A stretch of 64,000 nucleotides of DNA from Prochlorococcus sp. AG-673-L20 (lineage in GTDB: Bacteria > Cyanobacteriota > Cyanobacteriia > PCC-6307 > Cyanobiaceae), in contig QCTN01000003.1 in NCBI GenBank assembly GCA_003211135.1, positions 1 through 64,000 on the forward strand, read 5' to 3'. Numbering within the stretch: position 1 is the stretch's first letter; each line of letters begins with the position of its first letter. Below, one piece after another: positions 19,506 to 28,284 of the stretch. Position numbers and translations under genes: made by a program. Below the pieces are notes generated by a model, which saw only the letters and a list, made by a program, of their open reading frames with translations, was not told where the DNA came from and ran no database searches.

Positions 19506-21257
19506 TCAGGGTTTTTTAACAATCTTTCTCTTTTCTTCAATTTGTGGCGGTATTTTTTCAATAACAATTAGGCTTTCGATAATTTCTTTTGCAATTGGCA
19601 CAGCAACTGTTGAACCATAAGCGTATGCTTTAGAAGGTTCGTCAATAACCACAAGGACAACATACTTTGGACTATTAACAGGAAAAGTAGCGACAAAACT
19701 ACAAACTTTTTTATGAGAATATTTTCCTTTATATGCTTTTAGAGAAGTTCCGGTTTTACCTCCAATTCTGTATCCTTCAATTTTTGCTCCATTTCCACTG
19801 CCATTATCAACAACACTTTCCATCCATTCAAGAACGGTTCTTGATACCTCCTCAGAAAAGATTTCTTTTGGAGAATTATTTTTAAGATTATCTTTAAAAT
19901 TTAAGGTAACATGAGGAATTACTTCACTCCCCCCATTAGCTAAAATAGCGTGAAGTTGAGCCAATTTTAAAGGAGAAATAGAAAATCCCTTTCCAAAAGA
20001 TGCTACTGCTGGCTCAATTGACTGACTTACAAATATATCCTTTGACTTTAATTGACCAGCTGTAGATTCAAATAAATCCGTCTCCAGACTTTTACTAATC
20101 CCTAATTTATTAAGCCAATTCCAATAAGTTTTAGGCGGTAAGTTTTGCATTATTTTTACCATCCCTACATTACTTGAAACTTGTAAGACTTTTGGATAAT
20201 CTATATAGCCATTTCCTTTTTTATCCCAATTCGAAAGGCTCCATCCTCCAACATTAACCTTCCCATTATCTTCAACCAAACCATCTTTTTTGATTACTTT
20301 TTCTTCCAATGCTAAAGCTAGATTTATTGGTTTAAAAGTTGAACCAGGTTCGAATAAATCTTGCGAATACCAACCTCTGAAGACTTCGGAATCATAATCC
20401 CAATATTTATTTGGATCATAAGATGGAATTGATGCTAACGATAAGATCTCTCCACTATTTACATTCATTACTATCGCAAAGCCTTTCTTTGCATTCCAGT
20501 TAATTACATGTTTTCTTAAAGCGTTAAAAGTAGCTTTCTGTAATCTTGAATCTATTGTTAAACCTAAACTCTTGTAGTCATTAATAAAGTCTGTTGGGCC
20601 CGAATTGTCTGGGAGAGGGGTTCCATCTCCTCCTTTCTTTATCAAATTACTTTTATTAAGTACTTTGATTTGATTATCCAAATGCAGTTCTAAACCCGCT
20701 GAACCTTTATTCTCATGATTAACAAATCCAATAAGATTTGAATACAAATTACGTTGAGGATAATATCTTTGAGAATATTTAACGAGATCCAGACCACTAA
20801 TATGTAGATTTTTAATCTTTTTTGCTTGATTCTCTGTTATTTCATCCAGCAATTCAATCCCTGTCATTTTATTTTCAAATTTTGATAGAAGAAATTCATC
20901 TTTTACATTTAAAATTGGCGTTAATTTATTAACCACTTCAACAATAGTTCTTAATCTATTAGTTGAATCACCAGGAAAGTTAAAATATTTAGGATGAGCC
21001 CATAATTTGTAGAGAGGTTTATCGTAAGCAATCAGTCTGTTATTTCTATCTACAATTGATCTTCTCTTACTTAGAGAACTAATCTTAGTGAATTGTATTA
21101 ATCTCGCTTTTTTTTGTAAGTCAGAGGCACTAAAAACTTGCAAATTTACTAACCTTCCAAATAGCCCAAAAATTAATAATATACAAAATATATAAGTTAC
21201 CTTAAACCTTCGAGCTTCCAGCGGGATTAGGTGAACAATTTTCTTACGTTTTTTCAT
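19506..21257 (-). CDS. ftsI: Septal peptidoglycan transpeptidase, PBP2x/FtsI class
   Basis: 583 residues. One N-terminal membrane helix (about 21-40) is followed by the class-B PBP dimerisation domain (50-230) and the transpeptidase domain. Catalytic motifs are Ser306-Thr-Phe-Lys309 (PGSTFKP), Ser361-Ser-Asn and a KTGT box near residue 502. It crosslinks peptidoglycan in the periplasm; a single divisome class-B PBP is expected in so small a genome. The FtsI assignment rests on architecture and the upstream FtsL-like gene. The ATG overlaps the upstream stop by one base (TAATG), so the two are translationally coupled. Confidence 0.88.
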   Translation of the reverse strand: MKKRKKIVHLIPLEARRFKVTYIFCILLIFGLFGRLVNLQVFSASDLQKKARLIQFTKISSLSKRRSIVDRNNRLIAYDKPLYKLWAHPKYFNFPGDSTNRLRTIVEVVNKLTPILNVKDEFLLSKFENKMTGIELLDEITENQAKKIKNLHISGLDLVKYSQRYYPQRNLYSNLIGFVNHENKGSAGLELHLDNQIKVLNKSNLIKKGGDGTPLPDNSGPTDFINDYKSLGLTIDSRLQKATFNALRKHVINWNAKKGFAIVMNVNSGEILSLASIPSYDPNKYWDYDSEVFRGWYSQDLFEPGSTFKPINLALALEEKVIKKDGLVEDNGKVNVGGWSLSNWDKKGNGYIDYPKVLQVSSNVGMVKIMQNLPPKTYWNWLNKLGISKSLETDLFESTAGQLKSKDIFVSQSIEPAVASFGKGFSISPLKLAQLHAILANGGSEVIPHVTLNFKDNLKNNSPKEIFSEEVSRTVLEWMESVVDNGSGNGAKIEGYRIGGKTGTSLKAYKGKYSHKKVCSFVATFPVNSPKYVVLVVIDEPSKAYAYGSTVAVPIAKEIIESLIVIEKIPPQIEEKRKIVKKP

Positions 21258-21688
21258 TAATATCCTATTTGATATTTACTATCTTTTAATCCATCTTTAA
21301 TATATTTTATTTTTTTATTTAAGTAATTCCTTTTCTTATTAGTAATTTGCTTATCAAGGTAAATTAAATCTTTTGGAGTTGTTTTTTTAAAAGTATTAAG
21401 GGACTCAATTTTATTAATATAAAATTCTTCAGTCTTAGAAATATAATCTATGAGATTATTATTTTTTACTCTTGTTTTGGTTAAATTTTTATATATACCT
21501 GTCCATTTTCTCTGACTATTAAAAGAAATAAAAGAGAAGATAAAAATCAAAATTAATAAAGATATATTTACGCTATTGAATATTCTGTGGATAAATTTTA
21601 AATTAAATAATTTTATTTTCTTTGAATTTATTTTATTAGCACCATAAAAATAATTTTTTAAAGAATTTTCATTCTTATTTATATTCAT
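21257..21688 (-). CDS. Small bitopic membrane protein, FtsL-like candidate
   Basis: 143 residues, not recognised by sequence. Layout: a basic cytoplasmic tail (1-39, many Lys/Asn), one membrane helix (about 40-56), then an external Lys/Asn-rich region with heptad-like spacing (NNNLIDYISKTEEFYINKIESL) followed by TTPKDLIYLDKQ. A short basic tail, single helix, coiled coil and a 'xxPxDLIxL'-like end, placed directly before the class-B PBP gene, is how ftsL is arranged in other bacteria. The stop overlaps the ftsI start by one base. FtsL evolves too fast for sequence matching, so the assignment is inference from architecture and synteny. Confidence 0.65.
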   Translation of the reverse strand: MNINKNENSLKNYFYGANKINSKKIKLFNLKFIHRIFNSVNISLLILIFIFSFISFNSQRKWTGIYKNLTKTRVKNNNLIDYISKTEEFYINKIESLNTFKKTTPKDLIYLDKQITNKKRNYLNKKIKYIKDGLKDSKYQIGY

Positions 21689-21773
21689 CTCTTAGTATTT
21701 TTATAAATATAAAAAGTATTATGAATCAAATAAACATTTATTAAATTAATGCGCAAGTAATATATCTAAATCT

Positions 21774-23132
21774 TTATGTTCTCAAAAGAAACAAATTCAA
21801 AAAGGTCATTCCATTCCATAGAGAATGCATAATAACAGAAGATGATAGTCTTCCTGAAATAAGTCTTGTAGTTCCCAATCCGATACCTAAGGTAAACAAT
21901 GGGATCATTTCACTGATACTCAAATGAGCCAAGGCAAAAATAAAAGCAGAGATTGTAATACCTAGAATTATTCCGAATTCTCTTGATAAGATTGGTAGTA
22001 AAACGCCTCTGAAAATAACCTCCTCAAATATTGGGGCTAAAAATGTAGTTGTTAAAAATAAAAGTACACATGAAATATAATTATTGCTATTTAAAACTAT
22101 CTCAAGTAAAGGATTACTCCCATTATCGTTATCAACTAAAAGATTCATAATAAATGACACCAGCAAAACAAAAGGAATTATCATTAAAAACCCCTTAAAT
22201 CCCTGTAGAAATGAATCTTTTATCGGTAAAAAATTGAATTGAAAATAATCTTTTTTGAAAATAAATTTATTTTCAAAAGATTTTATTTGATAATAAATAA
22301 TCAAGAGAGGGGGAATTGCCATAAAAAGATAGCCAAAAAATATTTTTAATGATTGTGTTAATTCGATTGATAGATTAGAAGCCACTAATTCAACTAAAGT
22401 GATTGAAAATAAGGGCGAAATAACTTCTCCTAAAACGACGAATCCTCCTGATATCAACAAAACCATATCTAACAAATCTAAATCTAAGGATTTAAATTCT
22501 TTCCACTCAATTTTTCTTGAAGCCAAAACACTCCATGATGTTCTTAAAACTAGTAAAGAGCCAAAGATTATTGTAAATAGAGGTATTAATCTAATAGCTA
22601 TTATTTTTAAAAACATTTTTTTTGAAAGTGTATTTGTTATTAATTGACTCTCATCAAAAGAAAATCTTTTGCTCAACAAGTGGTATAGAAATCTGTCGTC
22701 TTTAAATGAATCAAGTAAATCATAATCAGGCTTATATGAATTATCTAGATTACTTTTAGTTAAATTTGCTACTACTAATTTATAGTTTTTATTATCAAAG
22801 CTATTAGAATACTTTTCTTTAAAATTTATATCATTTTTCTTGGAAGAAAGTATCCAAATTAATTTATTCCTTTCTGTTAATTCATCATAAGAAATCTCAG
22901 AAAGGGAATTCTTAATATCTTCAATTGGATCGTTAATAATAAGAAGGTTTCTTAAATTAATTGGTATTGAAGGCAAAGCTAATTCCGCAATTTCTTTTTC
23001 TTTTTGACTAATATCAAAGCTAACCGATGGTCGGCTAAGACTATCTCGAAGCCCTTGTTGCCACACAAAAAAAGTTATGATGAGAGAAATAAAAGCTATA
23101 AGTAGTTTTGTCTTAGAAATATTTTTATTCAT
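21774..23132 (-). CDS. CPBP-family intramembrane metalloprotease
   Basis: 452 residues, polytopic. The Abi/CAAX-protease motif EEVIFRG has its glutamates at 370-371; FALAHLS and HSLWNGMTFLN supply the later motif histidines and Asn. About 200 N-terminal residues precede the core, with one helix at 8-26 and a polar external domain, as in the longer cyanobacterial CPBP proteins. The family includes CAAX prenyl proteases and bacteriocin-immunity proteins; the role here is unknown. The same-strand genes ftsI and the FtsL-like gene lie downstream after 86 nt. Confidence 0.85.
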   Translation of the reverse strand: MNKNISKTKLLIAFISLIITFFVWQQGLRDSLSRPSVSFDISQKEKEIAELALPSIPINLRNLLIINDPIEDIKNSLSEISYDELTERNKLIWILSSKKNDINFKEKYSNSFDNKNYKLVVANLTKSNLDNSYKPDYDLLDSFKDDRFLYHLLSKRFSFDESQLITNTLSKKMFLKIIAIRLIPLFTIIFGSLLVLRTSWSVLASRKIEWKEFKSLDLDLLDMVLLISGGFVVLGEVISPLFSITLVELVASNLSIELTQSLKIFFGYLFMAIPPLLIIYYQIKSFENKFIFKKDYFQFNFLPIKDSFLQGFKGFLMIIPFVLLVSFIMNLLVDNDNGSNPLLEIVLNSNNYISCVLLFLTTTFLAPIFEEVIFRGVLLPILSREFGIILGITISAFIFALAHLSISEMIPLFTLGIGLGTTRLISGRLSSSVIMHSLWNGMTFLNLFLLRT

Positions 23133-23228
23133 GTATTTAATAATAAAATATAAAACTTAATTTAGTTTCATTGAAATTTCTAATAATCATATACCTATTT
23201 TTATCACGTCATGAGATGATAAAAATAC

Positions 23229-23234
23229 TATAAT
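23229..23234 (+). promoter_or_regulatory. -10 box of the tandem phosphatase gene
   Basis: A perfect TATAAT 14 nt before the ATG at 23249, with no convincing -35. Transcription would start about 8 nt before the ATG, giving a very short leader without room for a normal ribosome binding site. Confidence 0.45.
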
Positions 23235-23248
23235 CTCAAATTTATATA

Positions 23249-24577
23249 ATGAGCGTTAGATTAGTTTTAGTAAGGCATGGGCTTAGCAGTTTTAATGAAA
23301 AAGGTTTAGTTCAGGGCAGGACAGATAATTCATATTTAACCGATAAGGGTTACGAACAGGCACATAAATCGGGGGAGGCTTTATCTGGCATTAATTTCGA
23401 CAATATATATTCATCTCCACTTGTAAGAGCAGCAGAGACGGCAAAGACAATTCAGAAAAACTTAAAAGGAGAAAATAATATTATTTACGACAAAAATTTA
23501 TTAGAGGTTGATCTTAGTTCATGGTCTGGTTTAACTATTAATGAAATAAAAAACAAGTATCCAGAACAATATCTTCTTTGGAAAAATGATCCTGAAAATT
23601 TAAATTTAGTGAGTATTCACAATTCAACATATCAACCAATAAGGGAATTATATGAGCAGGCAAATGAATTTATTAAAAGTATTCTAAAAATCTATTTAGA
23701 AAAAGAAGAGGCAAACATTTTGATAATTGGTCATAATGCAATTCTAAGATGTTTAATTTTATTATTAATTGGGAGACCTAAAAAAGGTTTTAGAAAAATA
23801 AAGTTAGATAATGCCTCTTTTTCAATCCTTAATATAGTGAAGCAAAGAAATTCATATAAAACACAAATTGAATGTTTAAATCAAACTTCTCATATAGAAA
23901 AAAGAATTCCTGATCAGATTGGAGACTCAAGAATATTTTTAGTTAGACATGGTGAAACCAACTGGAATAAAGAAGGTCGATTCCAAGGGCAAATAAATAT
24001 TCCTTTAAATAATAATGGGAAAGATCAGGCGGGAAAAGCCTCTAAATATTTAGAAGAAATTAACTTCAACAAAGCTTTTTCGAGTTCAATGGACAGACCA
24101 TATGAAACAGCACAAATAATTCTTCAAAAGAAATCAGGTTTAGAAATAAAAAAGATTAAAGAATTAGTAGAAATAAGCCATGGATTATGGGAAGGTAAAT
24201 TAGAAAATGAAATTAAGAAACAATGGCCAGAATTACTTAAAAATTGGCATGAAAAACCTGAAGAGGTATTAATGCCAGAGGGTGAGAGTATTAAAGATGT
24301 ATCTGAAAGATCGGTTAAGGCTTGGGAAGAAATATGTTTAACTCAAAAGAATAAAGATTTGACCTTGTTAGTAGCACATGATGCAGTCAATAAAACCCTT
24401 ATTTGTAACTTATTAGGAATTGATTTTTCCAATATCTGGATGATAAAACAAGGTAATGGAGGTATAACTATTATTGATATCTTTAATGATCCTCAAAAAG
24501 ACAATGTAATTAGCGCTCTGAATATTACGACACATCTTGGAGGGATATTGGACTCAACGGCATCAGGGGCTCTTTAA
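23249..24577 (+). CDS. Tandem histidine-phosphatase (phosphoglycerate mutase-like) protein
   Basis: 442 residues made of two histidine-phosphatase domains. Domain 1 (1-200) has Arg9-His10 in RHGLSS, an Arg in SPLVRAAETA, a Glu in LLEVDLSSW and His in IIGHNAI. Domain 2 (about 228-430) has Arg233-His234 in RHGETNWN, SSMDRPYETA, LVEISHGLWEG and VAHDAV. All four catalytic positions are therefore present in both halves. It is usually annotated phosphoglycerate mutase; the RHGE-type family also includes broad phosphatases and the plant 2-carboxyarabinitol-1-phosphatase, so the substrate is open. The next gene starts 2 nt after its stop. Confidence 0.85.
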   Translation: MSVRLVLVRHGLSSFNEKGLVQGRTDNSYLTDKGYEQAHKSGEALSGINFDNIYSSPLVRAAETAKTIQKNLKGENNIIYDKNLLEVDLSSWSGLTINEIKNKYPEQYLLWKNDPENLNLVSIHNSTYQPIRELYEQANEFIKSILKIYLEKEEANILIIGHNAILRCLILLLIGRPKKGFRKIKLDNASFSILNIVKQRNSYKTQIECLNQTSHIEKRIPDQIGDSRIFLVRHGETNWNKEGRFQGQINIPLNNNGKDQAGKASKYLEEINFNKAFSSSMDRPYETAQIILQKKSGLEIKKIKELVEISHGLWEGKLENEIKKQWPELLKNWHEKPEEVLMPEGESIKDVSERSVKAWEEICLTQKNKDLTLLVAHDAVNKTLICNLLGIDFSNIWMIKQGNGGITIIDIFNDPQKDNVISALNITTHLGGILDSTASGAL

Positions 24578-24579
24578 AA

Positions 24580-25833
24580 ATGAGAAAAAACTTTTTTTTT
24601 GAAAACATAAATATTTTGATGGGCTCCAATGCGACAGTGATCAAAGATAATCTACTAATTATCGATGGAAAAATAGAAGCATTTGGTAATAAGGCAAAGG
24701 AGGAGGCGTTAAAGAAGAATATTAAAATTTCTCAATCTGGTAATAAAATATTGGCTCCAATGCTGGTAGATAGTCACTCATTTTTAAAAGATCCCTTAAC
24801 AGGGTTTGATGATAATCTAGAAAATTTAAAGTTCAGAGCAAAGAAATCAGGTTTCGGAACAATTGCCTTTCTTCCAAATAGTAACAACTGGAGAGATAGT
24901 CCCGAAAAAATACCCTTTCAGAAAAATAATGAATTTGATTTAAATATTTATTTTTGGGGAAGTTTTAGTTTGGAAGATAAGGGTAAAAATCTATCTCCTC
25001 ATGATGAACTTTTAAAATCAGGTTCAATAGGTCTTTCTACTAGCAACTTTTTTAATACGTCAATCATTTTTAAAGGTCTTTCTTTAGATACAGTTAAGTT
25101 ATCACCGATATTATTTTCGTTAACAAAAGAAAACTCACAACACAAAGGAATGATAAATAAGGACATAAAATCACTACAATCAGGATTCTTCATTATTGAC
25201 AATAATAATGAAGTTTCAGAAGTTAAAAATATCTTAGAAATCAAGAATATTTTCCCAGATAAAAATATAGTAATTAAAAATATTTCAGATTCAAATTCTC
25301 TTAAACAAATAGAAAAGCAGGTAATTCCGATTTCATCAACAATAAGTTGGTGGAGCTTAATAGCAGATACAAATAATCTTGAGTTAGATGATCTTGGGTG
25401 GAAAGTAGATCCACCTTTAGGTTCTCAAGAAAATAGAGAATTATTAATAAAAGGTTTAGAAAATGATTTAATTCAAGCAATTGCAGTGAACTCGACTGCA
25501 TTAAACGATGAAAATACATTTATTCCAATAAATGATAGACCTGTAGGGATAAGCTCTTTTGAATTAGTTTTACCGTTATTATGGGAAGAATTTATTTCCA
25601 AAAGAGATTGGCCAATACCAAAGCTTTGGAAATATTTAAGTTTTAATCCCTCTGATCTATTAGGAATAATGCAAGAGAAATTATCTATAGGTAGTAAAAG
25701 ATGGCTTATATTTGACCCTGAGACAAAATGGCTAAATAATCAAATCAATTTGGGTTATGATTCTCCTTCAAATTTCCCAAAGAAAAATGAATTAATTAAA
25801 GGGAAAGTGATTCATGTAGGGCTTGATTTTTAA
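24580..25833 (+). CDS. Dihydroorotase-like amidohydrolase without metal ligands
   Basis: 417 residues with the outline of a type I dihydroorotase: an N-terminal beta-sandwich strand region (NLLIIDGKIEAFG), ILAPMLVDSHSF, the LIKGLENDLIQAIAVNS block and a late GISSFELVLPLLWE block. The HxH of the family (as in DVHVHL) is reduced to Asp64-Ser-His66-Ser-Phe68, and the TDHAPH motif reads VNSTALN near residue 304. Both metal centres should be lost, so catalysis is unlikely. It starts 2 nt after the tandem phosphatase gene. Its 3' end overlaps the convergent lepB gene by 38 nt. Confidence 0.75.
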   Translation: MRKNFFFENINILMGSNATVIKDNLLIIDGKIEAFGNKAKEEALKKNIKISQSGNKILAPMLVDSHSFLKDPLTGFDDNLENLKFRAKKSGFGTIAFLPNSNNWRDSPEKIPFQKNNEFDLNIYFWGSFSLEDKGKNLSPHDELLKSGSIGLSTSNFFNTSIIFKGLSLDTVKLSPILFSLTKENSQHKGMINKDIKSLQSGFFIIDNNNEVSEVKNILEIKNIFPDKNIVIKNISDSNSLKQIEKQVIPISSTISWWSLIADTNNLELDDLGWKVDPPLGSQENRELLIKGLENDLIQAIAVNSTALNDENTFIPINDRPVGISSFELVLPLLWEEFISKRDWPIPKLWKYLSFNPSDLLGIMQEKLSIGSKRWLIFDPETKWLNNQINLGYDSPSNFPKKNELIKGKVIHVGLDF

Positions 25834-26482
25834 AAAGCCCAAAACTCTTTAAAGGCCAAAACCTAAAGTAGGCTTTTCCAATTATTTCCTTTTTATGAAG
25901 AAATTTACCTCCAGGCCAATATCTTCCATCCCAGCTATTTGATCTGTTGTCACCTAAAACCAAAAAATGATCTTTCGGTACTTTCGCACTTTTAAACTCT
26001 CCGCAATTATTAAATAAGGATTCGGAACAGAAATTAATAACGTATGGCTCAAAAATCTTTTTATTATTAATTATCACTTCGCCTTTAATATTGACACTGA
26101 CTAATTCTCCAGGCAAGGCCACTACTCTTTTTATATACGCATCACAAGCCTGATCTCTTAATCCAGGGATGAATGACATTGGAGGGAAACCCATAAAAAA
26201 ACAATAACTTTTATTCGGTAATGGATTAGATCTTGATGCAATAAGTTTTTCATCAAAAGAGAAAGGCGATTTAAAGACAACAATATCTCCTCTTTGAGGT
26301 AATGAGTTTTTTAAGGAAATTTTTTCAATAATTAATCTATCGTTTATTTGTAATTCAGGAAGCATTGAACCAGAGGGGATATAACGAGGTTCTGCCAAAA
26401 AAGATCTGCAAGAAGAAACAAAAAAAGCTAAGACAAGTAATGGACCCCATTCATGAAGTATATTTTTAAAAGAGAAATTCAT
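25796..26482 (-). CDS. lepB: Signal peptidase I
   Basis: 228 residues from the ATG at 26482. It cleaves signal peptides of exported proteins; a membrane anchor at about 13-30 is followed by the periplasmic catalytic domain. The Ser/Lys dyad is Ser39 (PSGSM) and Lys71 (RGDIVVFKSP), and the later box VLGDNRSNSWDGRYWP is intact. An upstream TTG at 26551 would add 23 residues but would overlap the ArsC-like gene by 41 nt and adds only a polar Asn/Ser stretch, so I prefer 26482. It overlaps the convergent dihydroorotase-like gene at the 3' end. Confidence 0.93.
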   Translation of the reverse strand: MNFSFKNILHEWGPLLVLAFFVSSCRSFLAEPRYIPSGSMLPELQINDRLIIEKISLKNSLPQRGDIVVFKSPFSFDEKLIASRSNPLPNKSYCFFMGFPPMSFIPGLRDQACDAYIKRVVALPGELVSVNIKGEVIINNKKIFEPYVINFCSESLFNNCGEFKSAKVPKDHFLVLGDNRSNSWDGRYWPGGKFLHKKEIIGKAYFRFWPLKSFGLFKNQALHESLSL

Positions 26483-26510
26483 AAAGTTTAAAAAATTATA
26501 AGAAAAAGAT

Positions 26511-26867
26511 TTATTTGAGTTTCGAGATATATTCAGATTCATTGAATCCAAGTACTAATTTACTTTCGTTAATTACTAAAAATGGTCTTTTAATTAATTT
26601 TCCATCATTTGACAATAATTCCAAAATTTCCTTTTTTGTTAATTCAAGAATATCAATATCGATTAACTTATAACTCTTACCTCTTGTATTAAATATCTTT
26701 TTGATATCTAATGAAAATTGTATTAAAGCCAATTCCAAAAATTTTTTCGAAGGTGGTTCTTTAACAATATCTATTAATTGATAATTAATATTATTTAGTT
26801 CAAGCCAATTCGATGCTTTTCTACATGTAGAGCATTTTGGGTAGCTATAAAAAATTACTCTTTTCAA
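26511..26867 (-). CDS. ArsC/Spx-family thioredoxin-fold protein
   Basis: 118 residues. A redox motif Cys12-Ser-Thr-Cys15 lies near the start after the first strand (RVIFYSYP), then the ArsC-type NINYQLIDIVKEPP, and RPFLVINESKLVLGFNESEY near the C-terminus. This matches the YffB/Spx branch of the ArsC family, which is often not a true arsenate reductase. No other ars gene is nearby. The start is a TTG 1 nt past the ppa stop, so it is cotranscribed with ppa. Confidence 0.8.
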   Translation of the reverse strand: MKRVIFYSYPKCSTCRKASNWLELNNINYQLIDIVKEPPSKKFLELALIQFSLDIKKIFNTRGKSYKLIDIDILELTKKEILELLSNDGKLIKRPFLVINESKLVLGFNESEYISKLK

Positions 26868-26868
26868 T

Positions 26869-27417
26869 TTATTTAACTTTCGATGATTTTTTTAAAACTT
26901 TAAAAGATTTCTTTTTTTTTGGTGTACATTTTCTTAAAAGTTGTTCAACTACTTCAAAATCTCTCCAACCATTTATTTGAACCGTCCTTCCATCTAAGCC
27001 TTTACTTGTTCTAAAAAATTCTGCAACCTCTTCTAATTGATTAGGAGCTATTTGATTAATACTAATTATATTTTCTTGCCTAGGATTAGATATAGGAACA
27101 CATAAAAGTTTCCCATCATATTGCCCACAGTCATGCATATCTAAGACCCCTATGGGTCTTGCTTTTATTAGACAACCTGCGAATGTTGGCTCATCCATGA
27201 TTACCATCGCATCTAGCGGAGCTCCATCATCAGCAAGGGTGTTTGGGATAAAGCCATAGTCAAATGGGTAGCGTACAGAAGAATGTAAAATTCTATCAAG
27301 TGCCATAATTCCAGCTTGAGAACAATATTCATATTTATTCCTACTTCCAGCTGGTATTTCAACCACTAAATTAACTACACCCTTCATTGGAGATGGAGGT
27401 ATCAAACTAAGATCCAT
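26869..27417 (-). CDS. ppa: Family I inorganic pyrophosphatase with Asp-to-Ala change (Ppa1)
   Basis: 182 residues. It is clearly the cyanobacterial family I pyrophosphatase by its start MDLSLIPPSP and IPAGSRNKYE. Metal and active-site positions, mapped onto the E. coli enzyme: Asp65 is Asp64 here, Asp70 is Asp69, Asp97 is Asp96 and Asp102 is Asp101. The signature DGDPLD reads DGAPLD, so E. coli Asp67, the general-base position, is Ala66. Activity should be much reduced. The C-terminus ends in a Lys/Ser-rich tail. A second copy with the full signature lies at 42138-42725. It overlaps the small upstream gene by 11 nt. Confidence 0.92.
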   Translation of the reverse strand: MDLSLIPPSPMKGVVNLVVEIPAGSRNKYEYCSQAGIMALDRILHSSVRYPFDYGFIPNTLADDGAPLDAMVIMDEPTFAGCLIKARPIGVLDMHDCGQYDGKLLCVPISNPRQENIISINQIAPNQLEEVAEFFRTSKGLDGRTVQINGWRDFEVVEQLLRKCTPKKKKSFKVLKKSSKVK

Positions 27418-27661
27418 CTTTTTTAATTAAGTGAAAGGAAGTAATCTGATTTCCTTGAGATAAAGGCCTACCAAGCAAAATACTAATTGAAGGTAATAAA
27501 ATTGTCAGGGAAGCTATTATGATCCCAAGAAATGAAATTGATAAACTCTTCATATTTAAGGGGTCATCATCATCTCTTTCCAATTCACTTGAAATAGTAA
27601 TAAGAGAAGATTTTTCACTTAATTTACTTTTGACAAACTGCTTTGAATTTGTGGATCTCAA
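27407..27661 (-). CDS. Small single-pass membrane protein, unknown
   Basis: 84 residues from a TTG. Polar and acidic N-terminus (ELERDDDDP at about 27-35), one hydrophobic segment at about 41-63 (SISFLGIIIASLTILLPSI), then a short tail. I recognise no family. The reading frame runs 11 nt into ppa on the same strand, which supports it being real and cotranscribed with ppa. An internal ATG at residue 37 would leave only the membrane helix, so the TTG is favoured but uncertain. Confidence 0.5.
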   Translation of the reverse strand: MRSTNSKQFVKSKLSEKSSLITISSELERDDDDPLNMKSLSISFLGIIIASLTILLPSISILLGRPLSQGNQITSFHLIKKDGS

Positions 27662-27758
27662 GAGATTTACTTGTTAAAAGTTGAGTAATAAACCTAACAA
27701 AAATATTTTACAATCAAAAAGTACATAAATCAAAAATTAGTTAAAATTAAATCTTAAT

Positions 27759-28109
27759 TTAATTTTTTTCTAAAAAAGATTTAATACTTTTTAATTCTTC
27801 AAGAATTTGAGAAAGCGTATTTTGTGTAGCTGAAGATGGAGAATTAAAAACTTCGACAGTAACTTCTTTAATTCTTAAAATATCCTTAGCAAATCTGGCA
27901 ATTTCATTAGGGTGAAAACGTAATGGTTCTTTCTGATCAGTTCTATATTCAGGATTTAATTTTCTCGGATTGAAGCTAGGATTTAAATTTCTTAGATCAG
28001 TATTTGTGTATCTGTAAACAGAGGCTCTTGATCGGTTAAGGAATTTCTGAACTTCATCAATACCAACTAATTCTTCTGAACTAGAAATATTAGAATCTAT
28101 ATTTTCCAT
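27759..28109 (-). CDS. Small DNA-binding-like protein with MerR/excisionase-type helix-turn-helix
   Basis: 116 residues. VGIDEVQKFLNRSRASVYRYTNTD (residues 16-39) reads as a winged helix-turn-helix of the MerR/excisionase kind. It is followed by a Pro/Arg-rich middle containing RFHPNEIARFAKDIL, where a wing or dimer contact would be, and a C-terminal amphipathic helix (about 96-115, with LSQILEELKSIKSFLEK) likely to dimerise. I do not know its targets. It stands alone, divergent from proS over about 175 nt, and could bind there. Confidence 0.6.
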   Translation of the reverse strand: MENIDSNISSSEELVGIDEVQKFLNRSRASVYRYTNTDLRNLNPSFNPRKLNPEYRTDQKEPLRFHPNEIARFAKDILRIKEVTVEVFNSPSSATQNTLSQILEELKSIKSFLEKN

Positions 28110-28284
28110 AACTTTATTAAAAATGTCATTCAGGTTTATGAATTTACTTAAAAGTTTTAAGTTTTATTATTGCAGAAACTAGCAGAAAGGATAAATCTAA
28201 ACTACCTGCCTTCAGGGACTCAAGACACTTTAAATTTTTTTTACATCTTAATTGATAAAATCAATTAGATTTAAAAATTTTTTT

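Noticed and set aside
25796-26551. Long lepB from a TTG at 26551
   Set aside because: It overlaps the upstream ArsC-like gene by 41 nt and adds only a polar stretch before the membrane anchor.
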